Positions 37,995-52,700 of a DNA stretch of 64,000 bases are shown here, piece after piece. The position numbers were made by a program, and so were the translations under genes. Under the pieces are notes generated by a model that saw nothing but the letters and a program-made list of their open reading frames with translations, did not search any database and was not told the origin of the DNA. Each line of letters opens with the position of its first letter. Positions within the stretch are counted from its first letter, which is position 1. The stretch is from Malurus cyaneus samueli (taxonomy: Eukaryota > Chordata > Aves > Passeriformes > Maluridae), in NCBI GenBank assembly GCA_009741485.1, contig CM019227.1, positions 12,981,655 through 13,045,654 on the forward strand. Reading direction: 5' to 3'.

Positions 37995-38052
37995 ATTAAT
38001 TTCTGAAAGAAAAGGTCTCTTCCAACCTTGGTGACTGTATGATTCTAAGAGT
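37995..38052 (+). mobile_element. CR1-like 3' tail fragment
   Basis: The string GGTCTCTTCCAACCTTGG followed by TGACTGTATGATTCTAAG matches the end of avian CR1 elements in plus orientation, including the terminal ATGATTCT-type octamer. Only about 45-55 bp is recognisable. Confidence 0.55.
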
Positions 38053-38402
38053 GCTTTTCCTGTTAACTGCTATCTAAGTATCATCTTAAATTAAGCTAGA
38101 TATTAAGTTTTTTAAAAAGTAGGATGCTTAACTCATTAAAAATAAATCAGAAAGAGTAAAACTATTTTACTTACAACAAGGAAACTAGAACTGAAAATAG
38201 AAAGGAAACCCCAAATACAGAGGTCATTTAAACCTTACAAAAAGGACAAAAAATCAGTAGTCATTGCTCTTAAAGTGATTCTCTGCTTGGGGCTGCCCTG
38301 AGACCAAAGCAGAACTGGCAGCCCGGCCAGCCTGAGGTCAGCTCCCAGCTGTGACTCAGGGGTGAGCGAGCAGCAGTGAGAACCTGGCACTGTTCCAAAC
38401 CT

Positions 38403-39497
38403 AATCCCTGTGCCTGCCCTGAGCTCTGCACAGCACTGCTGCCAATCCCTGTGCCTGCCCTGAGCTCTGCACAGCACTGCTGCCAATCCCTGTGCCTGCC
38501 CTGCAGCTCTGCACAGCACTGCTGCCAATCCCTGTGCCTGCCCTGAGCTCTGCACAGCACTGCTGCCAATCCCTGTGCCTGCCCTGAGCTGTGCCACAGC
38601 ACTGCTGCCAATCCCTGTGCCTGCCCTGAGCTCTGCACAGCACATGCTGCCAATCCCTGTGCCTGCCCTGAGCTCTGCACAGCACTGCTGCCAATCCCTG
38701 TGCCTGCCCTGAGCTCTGCACAGCACTGCTGCCAATCCCTGTGCCTGCCCTGAGCTCTGCACAGCACTGCTGCCAATCCCTGTGCCTGCCCTGAGCTCTG
38801 CACAGCACTGCTGCCAATCCCTGTGCCTGCCCTGAGCTGTGCACAGCACTGCTGCCAATCCCTGTGCCTGCCCTGAGCTCTGCACAGCACTGCTGCCAAT
38901 CCCTGTGCCTGCCCTGAGCTCTGCACACACTGCTGCCAATCCCTGTGCCTGCCCTGAACTCTGCCACAGCACTGCTGCCAATCCCTGTGCCTGCCCTGAG
39001 CTGTGCCACAGCACTGCTGCCAATCCCTGTGCCTGCCCTGAGCTCTGCACAGCACTGCTGCCAATCCCTGTGCCTGCCCTGAGCTTGCACAAGCACTGCT
39101 GCCAATCCCTGTGCCTGCCCTGACTCTGCCACAGCACTGCTGCCAATCCCTGTGCTGCCCTGAGCTGTGCACAGCATGCTGCAATCCTGTGCCTGCCCTG
39201 AGCTCTGCACAGCACTGCTGCCAATCCCTGTGCCTGCCCTGAGCTGTGCCACAGCACTGCTGCCAATTCCCTGTGCCTGCCTGAGCTCTGCACAGCAGAC
39301 TGCCAATCCCTGTGCCTGCCCTGAGCTCTGCACAGCACTGCTGCAATCCCTGCTGCCTGCCCCTGAGACTCTGCACAGCACTGCTGCCAATCCCTGTGCC
39401 TGCCCTGAACTCTGCCACAGCACTGCTGCCAATCCCTGTGCCTGCCCTGAGCTCTGCACAGCAGAGCTGCCAATCCCTGCTGCCAATCCCTGCTCAC
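38403..39497. repeat. 41-bp minisatellite, about 26 units
   Basis: The unit runs CCAATCCCTGTGCCTGCCCT then GAGCTCTGCACAGCACTGCTG (41 bp), and repeats about 26 times. Units from 38403 to about 38900 are nearly identical; those to the right of about 38930 carry more one- and two-base indels and substitutions, as expected if recent expansion or homogenisation acted at the left end. The unit has no CpG. On the minus strand no frame has a stop, so because 41 is not a multiple of 3 the three frames follow one another and give a 466-codon open stretch (38235-39635) with a 41-residue super-repeat. I take this as a property of the repeat, not as a gene. Confidence 0.95.
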
Positions 39498-42400
39498 AGG
39501 GGAAAGGCTGAGTCCTGCCTGAGAACAGGAGCTGCTTAGGAACCACTCAGCTCTGTGCCCCCATAGCAGCCCCTTGCTGACAGAGCATTGTCTGCACTCA
39601 CTGGTGGCATTGCCATCTCTCCCAGGTGTCAGCATTGGCTCTCTGCACAGTGGCAGGGTGATCTGTGCCCTTTGGATATCATCACCCTGGAGAAGCAGCA
39701 GTGAGACTGAGTCCAGATATGTTTTAAATTAAATTGGTTTTTGCTAACTGTAAAATGAGATGTCCAGCTTTTCAGAGCATCGCTGTAGATAGATGTCCCT
39801 AGATTTGGCTTAACCCAAACCACACAATGAGTCCATCCCCTTGTACTATTTGGGATCTACTTTGTCTTCCAGATTTGAAGCCTCACAGACCAGAACATGC
39901 CTGAAGTTATCCTTTCTTAAGAATGGGTTCTCTCCTTCCTGTCTGCCTGTAAGAAGAAACTTACTGTTACCTATACTCCCTTCGACAAAACTTCTTCCAG
40001 GCTGACCCTTGCTAGAGACGCAATAATGAGGTGAGAAGCATGGCATACCCCTACAATTCTTGCACACTCTCTAGAAGAATGATGAGACAGTGAGTCAGTA
40101 CATACCCCTGGAAGGAAGACGCAGCAACCTCCACTGGTATACTACCTATATATTCCTATGCAAATCCTAATAGCACATCACTTAACCGTAGTCTGTCAAG
40201 CACAACAACCTCACAGATCTTTTATTTTTCCCCTGGAAGAACCTTACATCAAAATTAGCACAGTCAGTGGTACAATTATGTGCACACACATTAGATAATC
40301 AAATAAAACCCCTTGGGTAGTCTGTGCTGACAGACTGTGATGAACAGTCTACTTCTTAGGTTGACAAATCCTATAACTTAATACTTCTACAATCTTAACT
40401 TCTCCCTTTGGGTCCACTAAATTACTGACTGCTGCTCCCTGTGCAGCAGGATTTGGTAGAGAAAGTGCAGGGACAACTGGTTTTAATAGAAAAGGGCAAA
40501 CATGTAAACACTGGGCCAGGATCTCCACTGACATCTAAAGAGGCACCCAGAGGAGCAGGGCTTGACTCCAGCTGCCCACGAGATCCTGTATCCTTCTGAT
40601 CAGAAAGAGACTCTACCCACACAAAACAAAAGCACTTCACACATCACAAATTCAATACTTGTAGAAAAAAACTGAAATGACACACACACGTCACCCACTG
40701 TATCCAGTGAAGAGCAAATTTAAAAGACATTTGTTTTTATTTCCATCATAAACTGGAAGGAGAATTATAAACTAAGTCAATATTCAAACCAATGACTAAG
40801 ATCAGGATTCAGCTGCCTTTTCAGTATACTCTAGATGATATAATTTTTTTCTAGACTTGGAAAGAAGTTAAATAACTAAAAGAAGCATCAACACCAGCAA
40901 TCCTAACAGTCTGAAAACCTCATGCTTCAAACAACAGAAGTATTGTTACTGATTGCCATGATGTTATAGTTGCATGACTTGGCAGGAAATACATGCAGTT
41001 TCCAGGACTCAAACTGAGGTGCTGCAAGAGAAGTTTTTTGGACTACATTCTTTCTCCTTGGCTGCAAAGAGAAAACACAGTTGAAATAAACACAGACCCC
41101 CAACATACAGCAGGTCACTTGCAAGTCAAGAAATCAATCATCTATTTAATAACTAAAAGAAAACCCACAGAAGTTACAGCAAAATCCTGAAGTTGCTCTG
41201 TAGCTACAGATCTGGAAGTTAAGGATGAGATTTGAGACAGACTTACAGATGTATTTTCTAGCACAGGAAACTGGGAAGATTCCAAATTTTTATTTAGCAA
41301 ATTTCACAATTACTGCAATGGTCCAAGAACTTGCGGTAAACATCATCCTTTTGTGCTGTCTGTAGTTTTGCCATCTTCTTTATTGATATAGGAATTGGTT
41401 TATGGTTTTGAAAAGCAATTTTGCAGTCCAGGGGTCTATATGGTTAAGTCCTTGATACCCTTTGACCTGACTACTTCTGCACTGTTACCTGTAGCTACAA
41501 AGCTGATCTGATGCAAGGGTTTTCTTTTACTTCAAGGGGTTAAATTTCTTCTTAAAAGGAAATAGCAGAAACCTTAATTTGCATTACCAGCAGTAATGTA
41601 TACAAGATGCTACAATGAACAATATCACAGTGAATATATTTAGTGATACTGTAGAATATCACAAGTAAGAGTTCCAATTGTAAATATCCCCACAGAAGTG
41701 CAACACAGAAAAAAATTACTTTTTTTTTATTTTCACATAAGCCTTTTGACAAGTTGTCTTTTGGGATTTTGATCTGTATCCCATGGGCTTTTCTTTAACA
41801 CTGAAAAATGTGTCACCTTTAATATCAGGTTAAAGGAACAACAGAAAGGAACAACATACAGTCTTATCCAGAAGAATAGAATAGATTCCTGTACACGTTG
41901 ATGCATTTACTCATTTCTCTTATAGAAGGGTTACGTTCCTAACCTAAAAGTAAAGAAAAAGTAATCATGTGATCCCTCTATGCTTTAAGCTCAGTGCACT
42001 TATCAAGCTGGCTCCCTCCACAGGGATATCCCTCCCTCAGCTCCCATTTGTAGCAGAGATTTGCATTCTTGCTGAATGTCTATGTTTAATTTTGGACATA
42101 TGCATTCCTTCTAAGAAGGGATCAAACCCCCGGGTGCCTAGACTGATCTGATAAGCACCACTGAATGCACAACTGCAGACAAACACTGAGCATGTTTGCT
42201 TGTTTCCCACCACAGGTTCTATCCACTGAAACACGTCTTAAAATTAAAGGGTAAGCAAAAACGTAATAAGGGGGAAGGAAAGAGAAGGGAGATGAAAAAA
42301 ACTTTCTTAAACCATCCTCTTTGTCATTCTCCAGACTGTTCCTGTTTAATCTTGCCTTGAGGTATTGCTTACTGGATGTTACATGGCAGTACATCATAGA

Positions 42401-43636
42401 GGGATATAAACACTTGTTCATACACATACAGTTCTGATGGAAGAACAGGATTATCTCCTGGGCTGCTTCACTCGCTGATAGGATCATTCAATACCTCTTC
42501 CTTCTCTGGACCTCCCAACAAGGATTTACCTGAGTATTATGCTTAATTTAGTCTTAAATGTGAGCAATTCACCTATCTACATTGTTTTGAAAGATCAAGC
42601 AAAGGTACTAAAAAGCCTTTGGAAATAAGAAATAGAAACAACTACTCCCCTTCTGCACATCCTTGCCAGTCCTGGGGTTTACACAAAGTGGGATAAATTG
42701 AGCTGTATGAGATCCATGAAGTGACAGTCAGAAGAACTGTATTCTGCCTGGTCCTTACCAGAGAGTGTTTACTGGTTGGTATTTCTCCCTCAGATTCAAC
42801 CCTGAGTTTTATTAGCTACCAAATCAACCACTGCAGCTTGGTGGGAAAGTTACTCTCAATTACCTTCCTGAACCTTTTCTGGATTTCAAATTCTTCAAAA
42901 CTTGATAAAAACTAGAGCATTTTTTTTGGAAAAAGACAAGATGCTTTAAACTTGGCACTATTGCGTGAGGCTATCATTAATGCAAGACAAATCCAAAAAG
43001 GCAATTGAGTTTAGTCTAGCAAAACAGAGGGTTACATTCTTGATTACAGAGTAGGAAATTAAAAGTTATCAAAACCAAAACAAGACACAGGACATATTTG
43101 AAACAGTTCAATTCTCCCAGCTGTCTCAAGACTTCTCTGAGTCATGTCTCTGGAGCAGATATGGGAGAAGATGGGATTTGGTACAACTACATTACAAATT
43201 TTGACTTTTAGAAAAAACTGTGACTTTATTGTGAAAACAGAAACTCAAGTTTGAGGTGGAGGAGGTGGTTCAGAGCTGAAGATACCACTCTCTTCACTTC
43301 ATACAACATCCATTTGCTCTCTCATGTTTGGTCCCATCTTGAATGACATTAACATTTTCTCTGCCTGGGTGATTATCTGATTTTATAGAGTGGTTTTGTA
43401 CATTCTTTTAGATTACAAAATCTTCAAGAGGGATAATATTCTTCCAGGCTCATACAGCACTTGAAGTCACATCTCTATACCCGTATTTAATTGAACACAC
43501 TTCAATATGTAATCTTATCTTCAGAGGGTCACTGTCCAGCATTAATGATACAGATGATACACCTGGCTGTGAATTGTGTTCCCTCCCTAACATTTAAGGG
43601 AAGGAGCCTTCAAATAAGGGGTACCACTTTCCCCTA
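39498..43636. other. Single-copy DNA, no gene seen
   Basis: Flank of the minisatellite, then AT-rich DNA. No open frame above about 120 codons and no recognisable exon, RNA gene or repeat family. Confidence 0.5.
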
Positions 43637-43715
43637 ACATAGAATGGCTGAGGCTGGAAGGGAGATCTGGGTTTTCTGGTCCAAATTCCCTGCTCCAGCA
43701 CGACCATCTCTTCTC
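43637..43715 (-). mobile_element. CR1-like 3' terminal fragment
   Basis: CATAGAATGGCTGAGGCTGG followed by AAGGGAGATCTGGG and CTGGTCCAAATTCCCTGCTC is typical of avian CR1 3' ends on the minus strand. About 75 bp is recognisable before similarity fades. Confidence 0.65.
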
Positions 43716-46700
43716 CTCTGGAGGGAAAGGAGAAACATCTCCGTCTTTGGAATTTTCAGGACTCTGTTGTGAGTCCTACTTCACATTAGAGGCTGGGCCA
43801 GAAGTACTTTCAATCCATATCTCTAATCCCATAAATATGAGTGAGCTTCATTCACTGGAAAGATTTTTATTTTTCTCTTGATCAAAAAGTCCCCCCATCC
43901 AGCAAGCCAACAATCACTGCTGTCAGTGTGCCTCATGCCATTGATTTCACTCACAATTTGCAGTTCCACATCCACTGCTGGCATTGCCACAAACCAAACC
44001 TTTTGGGCACTGTCACACTGAAACATTCACAGCTCTGTATTTTTAATGCTATCATGGCTTGGTTCATTAACTACTCCACTTGAACTTTGTCTTCCTTTCA
44101 TGAAATATTTACAGCTCTTTGGTAATATTTTGTACATCTGTTTCTTCCCCCCATTCATCTAAAAGCCATTACTAATGTTTTCATAATAAGGGGCTGTTTT
44201 ACTGAACAAAGATAACAGTAGCTAAGTCAAGAACAACATGAACAAATTAAAATAAAAAAAGGAAGTAAAGCCATTTAGAATTCAACAATACACTACACAC
44301 AGACACAATATTTAAGTATATTATTCCTCCTAACACTAAATAATATTGAAGTGCTTTATTCTGCTCTATTCTTCAAGGTCCATCTTGTATTAAATGAACT
44401 GAAGTTACAGCAGCATATTTCAGTCACCTAAAGTAGCACTATCCACGTTTATTAGAAGCTGACAATAGGTAATTTTCAAAATTAGCATCTACAATAAAGC
44501 TTCTGTTTGAAAGTGCTAGAAATAAATTTTCATCTGTCATTGAAAGCAACACAACCAGTTGCTTTTTCGTTATTCACAGATTAAGTCTGTACCTGGAAAA
44601 GTCACTTCCCTCCCCGTTTTAGCATGGCTAATAGTTGCCTGGCAGCTCCCTAATTGCAGCAGAATGCACCCATCATTAGAGCTTTGAACACTGAGGTGCT
44701 TAGACTAACCCTGATGATGAGAGCTTTTTGTATGCATACAGATGTAGACTGCAGAAAAAACATGAATCTTTGATATGAGTCATATCACTTGGTAGAAGAG
44801 TAAATCTAAAGCTATTTATTAGTTTATTAATGATGGAGAACTTAAATCTAAAGTTTTAAAGTTTTTACCTTTTCTATTTCCTTACCCAACTATCTGGATG
44901 AGCAGGTTCAATACAGCAGTTTTATACTGAATGAACCTGTCAAGAGACAGAAAGACTAATAATTTGATTGATTGATCTTACAACCATTAAAAACATCTTT
45001 AATAACACTAAAAATTTTACTAGATTCTTGTGGATTCAGAGCAGTTTCCACCTTGGATAGTCCAAATGCACTGGATGCACACTAGTGGGTGGATTTTAAA
45101 GTTCTGTTTGAGAAATGCAATTTAGCTACTGGCTGTAATATGAGAACTATCTCCTACAGAAACAGACAGCAACAAGACTCAGCATTTCCACAGCGGAGGT
45201 GGAACAGGACTGATGGAAGAAACGGCTGAAGAGTCCATGGGGGGAGACCTTGTAAAGAAAGGGGTGGATCACTGTTCTGATAAAGAAAAGAACATTCTTT
45301 CTTGCTCAATGAAAATGATTGCACTTAATGTATGCCACTAATCCTCCCACATGCCCTGAAGACCTAAGTGAGCCCATGCACATTGTTCTCTGATGTTTTT
45401 GATGTCAACTAATTAATCTTAATGAGAGGGAGTGCTGAGTTTAGGAGTTTTATCTCACTGCACTACAGTTTGTTTTCATTGGCAACTGGTTGACTTTTCC
45501 TTTACAACATGCAGCTTATGAATATCTCAGTTATTTTGTCAATGCAATCACAAAGGTTGATACATCTATGTTTAAAGCAGTATGTTTTTAAAAATTGCAG
45601 TTTGGAGTCCCATTTAAGTACCAAGGCCACAGTGATTTATTTAAGGGTTTATTATGTTCTCAATTACAAGTTCAGTTGCTTTTGGAGCTTTTTCTCTGGC
45701 CTCCACTCTCAGTTCCTACTTGGATACTTTTGCACATCCTCCACTCGCTATTCTCTGAAGACTTTGGTATCCAAACCACTGCTGCCTTTATTTTTGTTGC
45801 TCAACAACAGCAACAGAGTCAGTGGCAAAGGAATATGGCAGAGAAATGAGTCACCACTAAGTAGCTCATTAAACCACATATCATTTGGAAGAAGTTACTG
45901 TATACTAAGATGTTGATTTGATTCCACTAATCAAATAATAAAGTTATAGTTGAACTATAAAATTTGACAAGATAAGTAAAGAAATACAGAAATTAAAAAG
46001 TAATTTACTGTGTTGATGAAAGCAAACCCACCCATTCCTTTCAGCTCCTGGATTTAAACGTTGTGTTAAAACATAGTTTTTTATTTGACTGTTTAAAAGT
46101 AAAAATAACATATGGAAGCAGTTTGGGAAATTTAGAAATCTTTTTTTTTGTAGGAGAAGAAAGCATGGTGAATGTAACAGAAGTAACATATTCTAAGATG
46201 CTGCCACAGGACCCGGACTGCATTTGCACAGACAATACAATAGCTGGGTAATTTCTGGAAGCAAATGCATTTATTTTAAATTAGATTTAGTTCCATTACA
46301 GCTTCTTTCTACTGAAGAATATAAAATTATTTATATTTAAATTTCCTGTTTAAGTCAGATTTAAATGTTTTGCTAGCATCTGTGGAACTTCTGGAGACAT
46401 TTCCCATGGGGAGTATTATAAGCTTTCATATTCCTTATGCTTATGCAGGAAAGTGGGGGCTGTCTAAACAGGAGATACTGCTAAAAAGACAAACTTCTTT
46501 CACCAGGTTAGAAAACAGGACAGACTTGTCTGAAACCTCAGTAGTGGGGATGCTGGTCAGATGGCTGCTGGATCAGAGCAAATCCACAGTGTTTCCGTGT
46601 TTTCATGAAACTCTCTGCCCCAAAAAAACCATCAAAACCCAATAAACACAGGCAAATTGTAATTTGATTGTCAAGGCTGCTCTGCAGTGGAGACTAGTTA

Positions 46701-49700
46701 CTGCTAATTTATCTTTTATTTCCCTTCATTTCTTAGTCCATTTGAACATTGATGATTGGTTTCATGTTATCTATTGATGATCTCAACTGGCCCAGTCTGA
46801 GCACTCTCTGAATAACCAGCCCAGGTCACAGCATTGCCATAGAACAGAAATATGAATTGAGATCAGTGCTGTTGGACACAAATGCATTCAGGTTCGACAA
46901 GAGGCTACCAATAATATTTTATAGCTCATTGCCACTGATCCATCCCCTCTTGAAAAGTGATGATGAAATACTAGAATTACTCAGGCCCTGGTTTCAAACA
47001 CAACATCAAGAGTTTCTCAACATATCCCATACATCAGCATAATGAACTTCAACTATTCACTGGCTGGTCAACTCACAACAATAAACAGAAACACGAAACC
47101 AAGTTCAAAATCTTAGTTACTTCACTCTTATTTCCTTAAGTGCACATGAAGACAGACAGATTTATTACAGCATTTCATATGTGTTCTTAAGACCTATGAG
47201 CTACTTGCATTTTAAACTGCAGAAGAGACTCATGTTACAGGAACTTTACTAACTAAAAAATGCAGAACAGGAAAATTGTGAAAATTCCCAAACTTACCTA
47301 AGCACATTGTCCAGAAGTATTGCAAGGTAAAAGAATTAAAAACCCGTTGAGTTCCTTTTCTGCTCTAGTCCATTCTAGATTTACCTAACATTCAGAAGAT
47401 CTTCCTGCTGCTCTCCACAACATACTCAAAAAGGCAAATGAGAGCATTCAGTACCTTGGGGAAGCACACTGCTAGATTAGTCACCTTTACTTGATTAATT
47501 TCATCATTAACAAGCATACATGTCTTATTTGTGATTTATGGAAATCTCATTTATAACATACATTTCTACATAGGCTTGCTTGCTTTTGCAAACTCAGATA
47601 GCTTTACCGGTTGTGAGTTTTCTGACATGTTGCACACATAAAGAGAACTCTCCTATCCAGTATATCTTGCCAGGGTTTTTAACAAAGCAAGATAAAAACC
47701 CAAAAGATAAGAAAATTGCTGACTTCAACAATGCTGGAGTATACTTTTATCACTGCACTTGCTCATGTTTCCTGTAAATGTTAATGACATTGATTTTATG
47801 ACTCACTGGCACTGTGGCAGAAAGTTATCAAAATTAAAATTAACTTCCCACAGAAATACTCCCTATCTGTAAAAGGAGAGGGAAGCAACTGAGTGAAAAC
47901 CTGAGGAGAACTGCCACAGCTTCATAACAACCATGGAAGGTCTCATAAGAGTCAGCTACATTTACCCACACTAGCAGCAGCATAAATATACTGTCAAGGC
48001 GTATGAAAAAGGCCAAATTCTTGTGTGTGATTATGTACTTCTCCCATCCATTTTTCTCCTTTTACTCTACTTATGATCATTTTGAAAAAGCTGCACTCTT
48101 TCTGAAAAGCTTTAACTAACAGAAGGCTGCACTTATGGCTGAAATATCAGAATAAGCAGTGGGAGTTACTTCCCACCCTGCTTATTTAATGCCTGGACTC
48201 TGCATTGTTACCTGACACACTGGAAAATAACTTCCTTCACAGAGGGATCAGTTTCTAATGATGAAGACTCTCTGTTGAACTCTGCTTTATTCACAGATGT
48301 TTCTCAGTGGTATCATGTGACAATGCTGCACATGCATTTCTGTTATTTAGATTTCTCCCCCTCTTTTTTTCCATCTCAGCAATACTGGCTTGGCTCCCCT
48401 GCTCTGGAGTGCTGGCTGTAGAGGGAACTGGGATAGGCTGTTTTTAACAAGCAGCACATTCTGTTTGAAACCCTTTTGCACAGAATAGAAATCCTTGAAT
48501 GTTTTCCAGAAATCTGAAGTGGGTTGACTTCTATACTCAGAATAATAAACACAACTGTGCTTGTCTAACTAAAAAGAAGTGGAAGTGCAGCTCTGTGACC
48601 CATTCAGGACAGAGCAGTCAAAATACATTCACCCTGTCTACACTCTCAGTATCACGACTGGTTTTCTTTCGGTGGGAGTGGTGAGGGCTTGGTGGGGGTG
48701 TTGTTTGATTCCTACTTATTTTTATTAAGTAGTTCCTTGGAATAGCAGCCAAGATTTCAAATAGTTCCCATAACATAGCTGACTAATAATCAAGGTGCTC
48801 CTCAGTTTCTGCCATTGAATTGGGCAATTCCTTGTGCAGGGCATTACCCTATACTATCAACAAACTGAGCGTACCACTTTGCATCAGCAGCAGACAGCCT
48901 GGGAAAAGACTGCTTGACTGGCATTGCAATTCTTTAATTAAAAAAAAAAAAGCCTTCAATCTCCGAAGCCTCTAGGGATGTTCAGTTTAGCTAAAAATCT
49001 AAATGTTAAATTCCACCTAATTGGAATGCATAGCAGTACCTCACAGTATAATGCCGTGACTGAGGATATGGTAATACCATAAGAAAAAAAAAATGGGGAA
49101 AAAATAAAATCAAAGCACAGCCATGCCCAAGTTAGGCAGTTTAAAGTTGACTCTGATATCATAGAAAGCAAGTAATGCCAACTCAGAGGGAGGAATTACC
49201 CAGCTGCACCTTATTCTGCTCTTTCATGTTTATGTTGAGGTAATACTGGGGCTGAGACAATACACAAAGCTAATAAAGTTAAATTCTAACATCAATGCCA
49301 TTGCTAGGCTCACTTGAAAATATTAAACACTCAAATTGTTCAGGTCACAGCCCAGCTGGGCAAGAGGAGATCAGCCAAGGACATGGATTGTGGCAGCTCC
49401 CTCTGAAGTCAGCATGAGGTCTTATTATAACCATTTTTATCAAAGCATCAGCCAAAGGAAAAAGATCAAATGTGGTCAAAGGAAAGAAGTGCATTCTAGG
49501 TACTGGCACTGCCTTCTTTTGTTTATACCCATTGTTTATGCCTGTGATAGGCAGGCAGCATTTGTCTTTTTTTGAACATGTTAGTTAGTCTAGTTTTTCA
49601 ATTGAATTTCTGCTGTTCACAAGTGAAAAAGCAAAAATCTGGTTTTCAGCTTAAAACATTTTCCAGCCTGATTTAATATGAAACCTTAACATCTTTATAA

Positions 49701-52700
49701 AATATAAAGGGTTTTGTGTCTATGCTAACTCATTAACAACTGGAGAAGCTTTGGGGTTTGATACTACAAAAGAATAAGATATGGCATGGACTGAACAATA
49801 ATGGCCTTCTCAATCATCATCAAAATGCAGTAGAGCTTTCAGACAAAGAAAACTGCTGTTCACAGAATGAATTTTTAAATAGGGAGCAATTTTGTTCCAG
49901 AAAATCCCCCTTTCCCCATTTCATACAGGAAACCACAAGGATTTTAAAGAGGGAATTAATTTAAAACTATACATTGCAGTTGCTTTCCTACTCAGTGTGA
50001 TCTACTGGCTTTCTCACTGCTGCCCTAAAATTTTAACTAGAACAAAGGGAAGTCTGTCAAAATTTTTAATTCCTTAATTTGCATATCTGAACTAATGAAT
50101 GAGATTTTCAAAAGACACAAAATTGATTCAGAAAAGAGCAGAACACAGTTGTTGATATGCTTTTGAGAAAGGGAAAGATGTATAACATTTATGCACTGCT
50201 AAAAGTTCATAAAATCATGTAATCAATACATGAGTGTAGCCTCATGGGACCATTCACGTCGATTTTTGGACATTAAAGCTCTGCTAAGTGTTGAATTTCA
50301 GAAGACCATGAGGGAAAGTTTCTTACAAATGACCAGATTCTGATCTGCTTGTGAAATATTCAAGTACAGTTGTTAACCAACACAGGCAATTAATTTTCCT
50401 ATAGCTTTACTTCATTTGTAGTTAGAATTTAACTGTTCCCTTCTTTGGGAAGGATGGCCTCTCTTTTAGACACTGCTACTTAAACCACTTGTGGCAAAGT
50501 TCCAGCTACTGACAGGTTCCCTGTTTAATGCCTTTCACTGCCTCAAAGATTCAGCTCCACTCCAGTTTAGCTCTAACACCTTCATGTCTACACATTATCT
50601 GAACTTTACCTTTAAAATCCTTAAAAATACTCGAGCCCTACAACTGCAGATAAGATTACATCAGTATTTTGATTTCACTTAAAACAGCAGGACAAAAGGA
50701 AAAAGGCATAAAGCCCAACACACCATCAGGAATCAAATGGACAAGAGAACTTTCATCTGAAAGGAAGCAAAAAAATCCCTCTTTTCCAGTTTTCAACAAT
50801 TCCTGTCAACCTGGTAACTTTTCAAATCACGAGCTTCCTGCTAGGTTCTCATGATCACTTTTTAATATTGCAAAATAATAAAAGAAATATTGTAGTTATA
50901 CCCCACCAGATGAAAACCTAGCTGCAGCCCTCAGCTCAATGGCATCTGAGAGTAACTTGTATGTTCTGCTGCTGGTGATGCAAGGCCAGTGAGATACTGG
51001 ACACACCAGTCATTATTTTGGACTCCCTTGGAAGGTTGCCTAACTTGCCCTTGCTGTTTAGTTTTGTTTTGATTCACCCTGGGCCAAACCACCTACCTCT
51101 GTCTGTGTTTTTCAGTGTGGTGTCCACAGATTTACCCTGGATCTAAACCAACCCTGTGAGAACATTTGCCATTTGATGTGGTTGCCCCTTGAGAATTAAA
51201 GCAAAGCTCTGAGATGGACTTTGAAGAAATCCCCTTCCAAAGCTCGCTGGCTTTGCTGACTGTGGCAGAAGGCTGCCCTGGAGGGGTCTGAAGAGGGACC
51301 TAACGCAGACTGCAGTACCAAAACAAACCAGGTTGGGTAATTTAGAGTGAGGAAGACATTGCCATTAATATCCCCACCTCTGCTTCACTTTCAAAACTTG
51401 CTATTGCATAACCCAGGGGAGAAAAACAGAAAAGGTGCTTGTGATGCAATGCTAACATTTTAACAAGGAGTCCCCTGAAATGTTCCTCTACCACTTGGTG
51501 ATAAAAACCACACAATAGGAAGCAGATTAACAGAGAAGAATGGAAGGAACTAGATCAGATCACCTGCTTTTTTGTATAAGCCATGACTCCCCACTATATC
51601 AGTAAGTAAAATCAGAGTAAGATAACTCACAATTGTTAACAGCAAAGCTGTTGCTTCTCCCAAAATGCTTCAGATTCTAGTCAACAATCTTGGTTTTCAA
51701 AGCCAGTTTGACTCAGTTGTCTATCAGTGCCAGGAAATACTCTGAAATATTCCTGCCACTGACAACATTTGCTCAGAATTACCAGCTACAGGGCCATTGA
51801 CATCTTAATACATGGTATATACTTGAAAAAAATAATTTTGGCTACATAAACTTAGAGCTACTTGAATGACCTTCCACTCCAAGGCTTCCGCAACTATACA
51901 GTAATCTGATGATTTAAAGTTAATAATGTAAAACCCTTACAGTGATGTGGGTGAAATACCAAACTCGTTCTCAGTCAGAAACACTGTCCATGCACTTCAC
52001 TGATAACAGCCAAAACAATAATCCCCTTTGAGAGTTATGCAGCTCAAAGTTCTGGAGACAGAATGTGCTGGATATTGTTTGGAGCTTTGTTTCTACAGCA
52101 CTTTGGTCCAACTAGCAAAAATAATGGAAAACCCTTGTGAGTAGAGAAATACTGTGAACAGATGTGTCTTATATCCACTAGGAATAAAAACAGTCTAGTG
52201 GGTGCCCACATTTTCAAGGCATAGTTCAATTTCCTTGAGAAACATGAGATATGCCCATGCACAAGACACTCTTGGTTTAACTGCCCATTTAATTTTCACC
52301 ATGCCCTGCCAGTGATATTTGACCTTGGCACTGGAGTAGTCACAACCTCTATTTCCTCTCAAAGAAAGGACTCCAGGGCAGCAAGGCAGCATTACCTGGA
52401 GAGATCTTTGAGTAGTTTGCTATTTGTACAACACAATATCCCAAGACTGATTATCAGTACACGATATATTATCCTCTCAGTAATAGCCTTTCATATAAAT
52501 CTTTCCTTCCAAGATCCTGTTAGTCTTCCCTCCTTCCCATGTCTGGAATCAGCAGTTAAAGAGGGCCCATCTGCACACCTGAACTCCAGACAGGGCTTTT
52601 CACATTCCCTGGGTGGCCTCAGAAGTGTCTCTGTGTATGGAGCTAGACAGCACTAGATAAACAATTCTTAACTGGAAAAGAGTTTCAGCAGCTGATTTGG

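Noticed and set aside
38235..39635. 466-codon minus-strand frame as a repeat-containing protein gene
   Set aside because: It is explained by the stop-free 41-bp repeat; the flanking parts add no recognisable domain and the sister frames are equally open.
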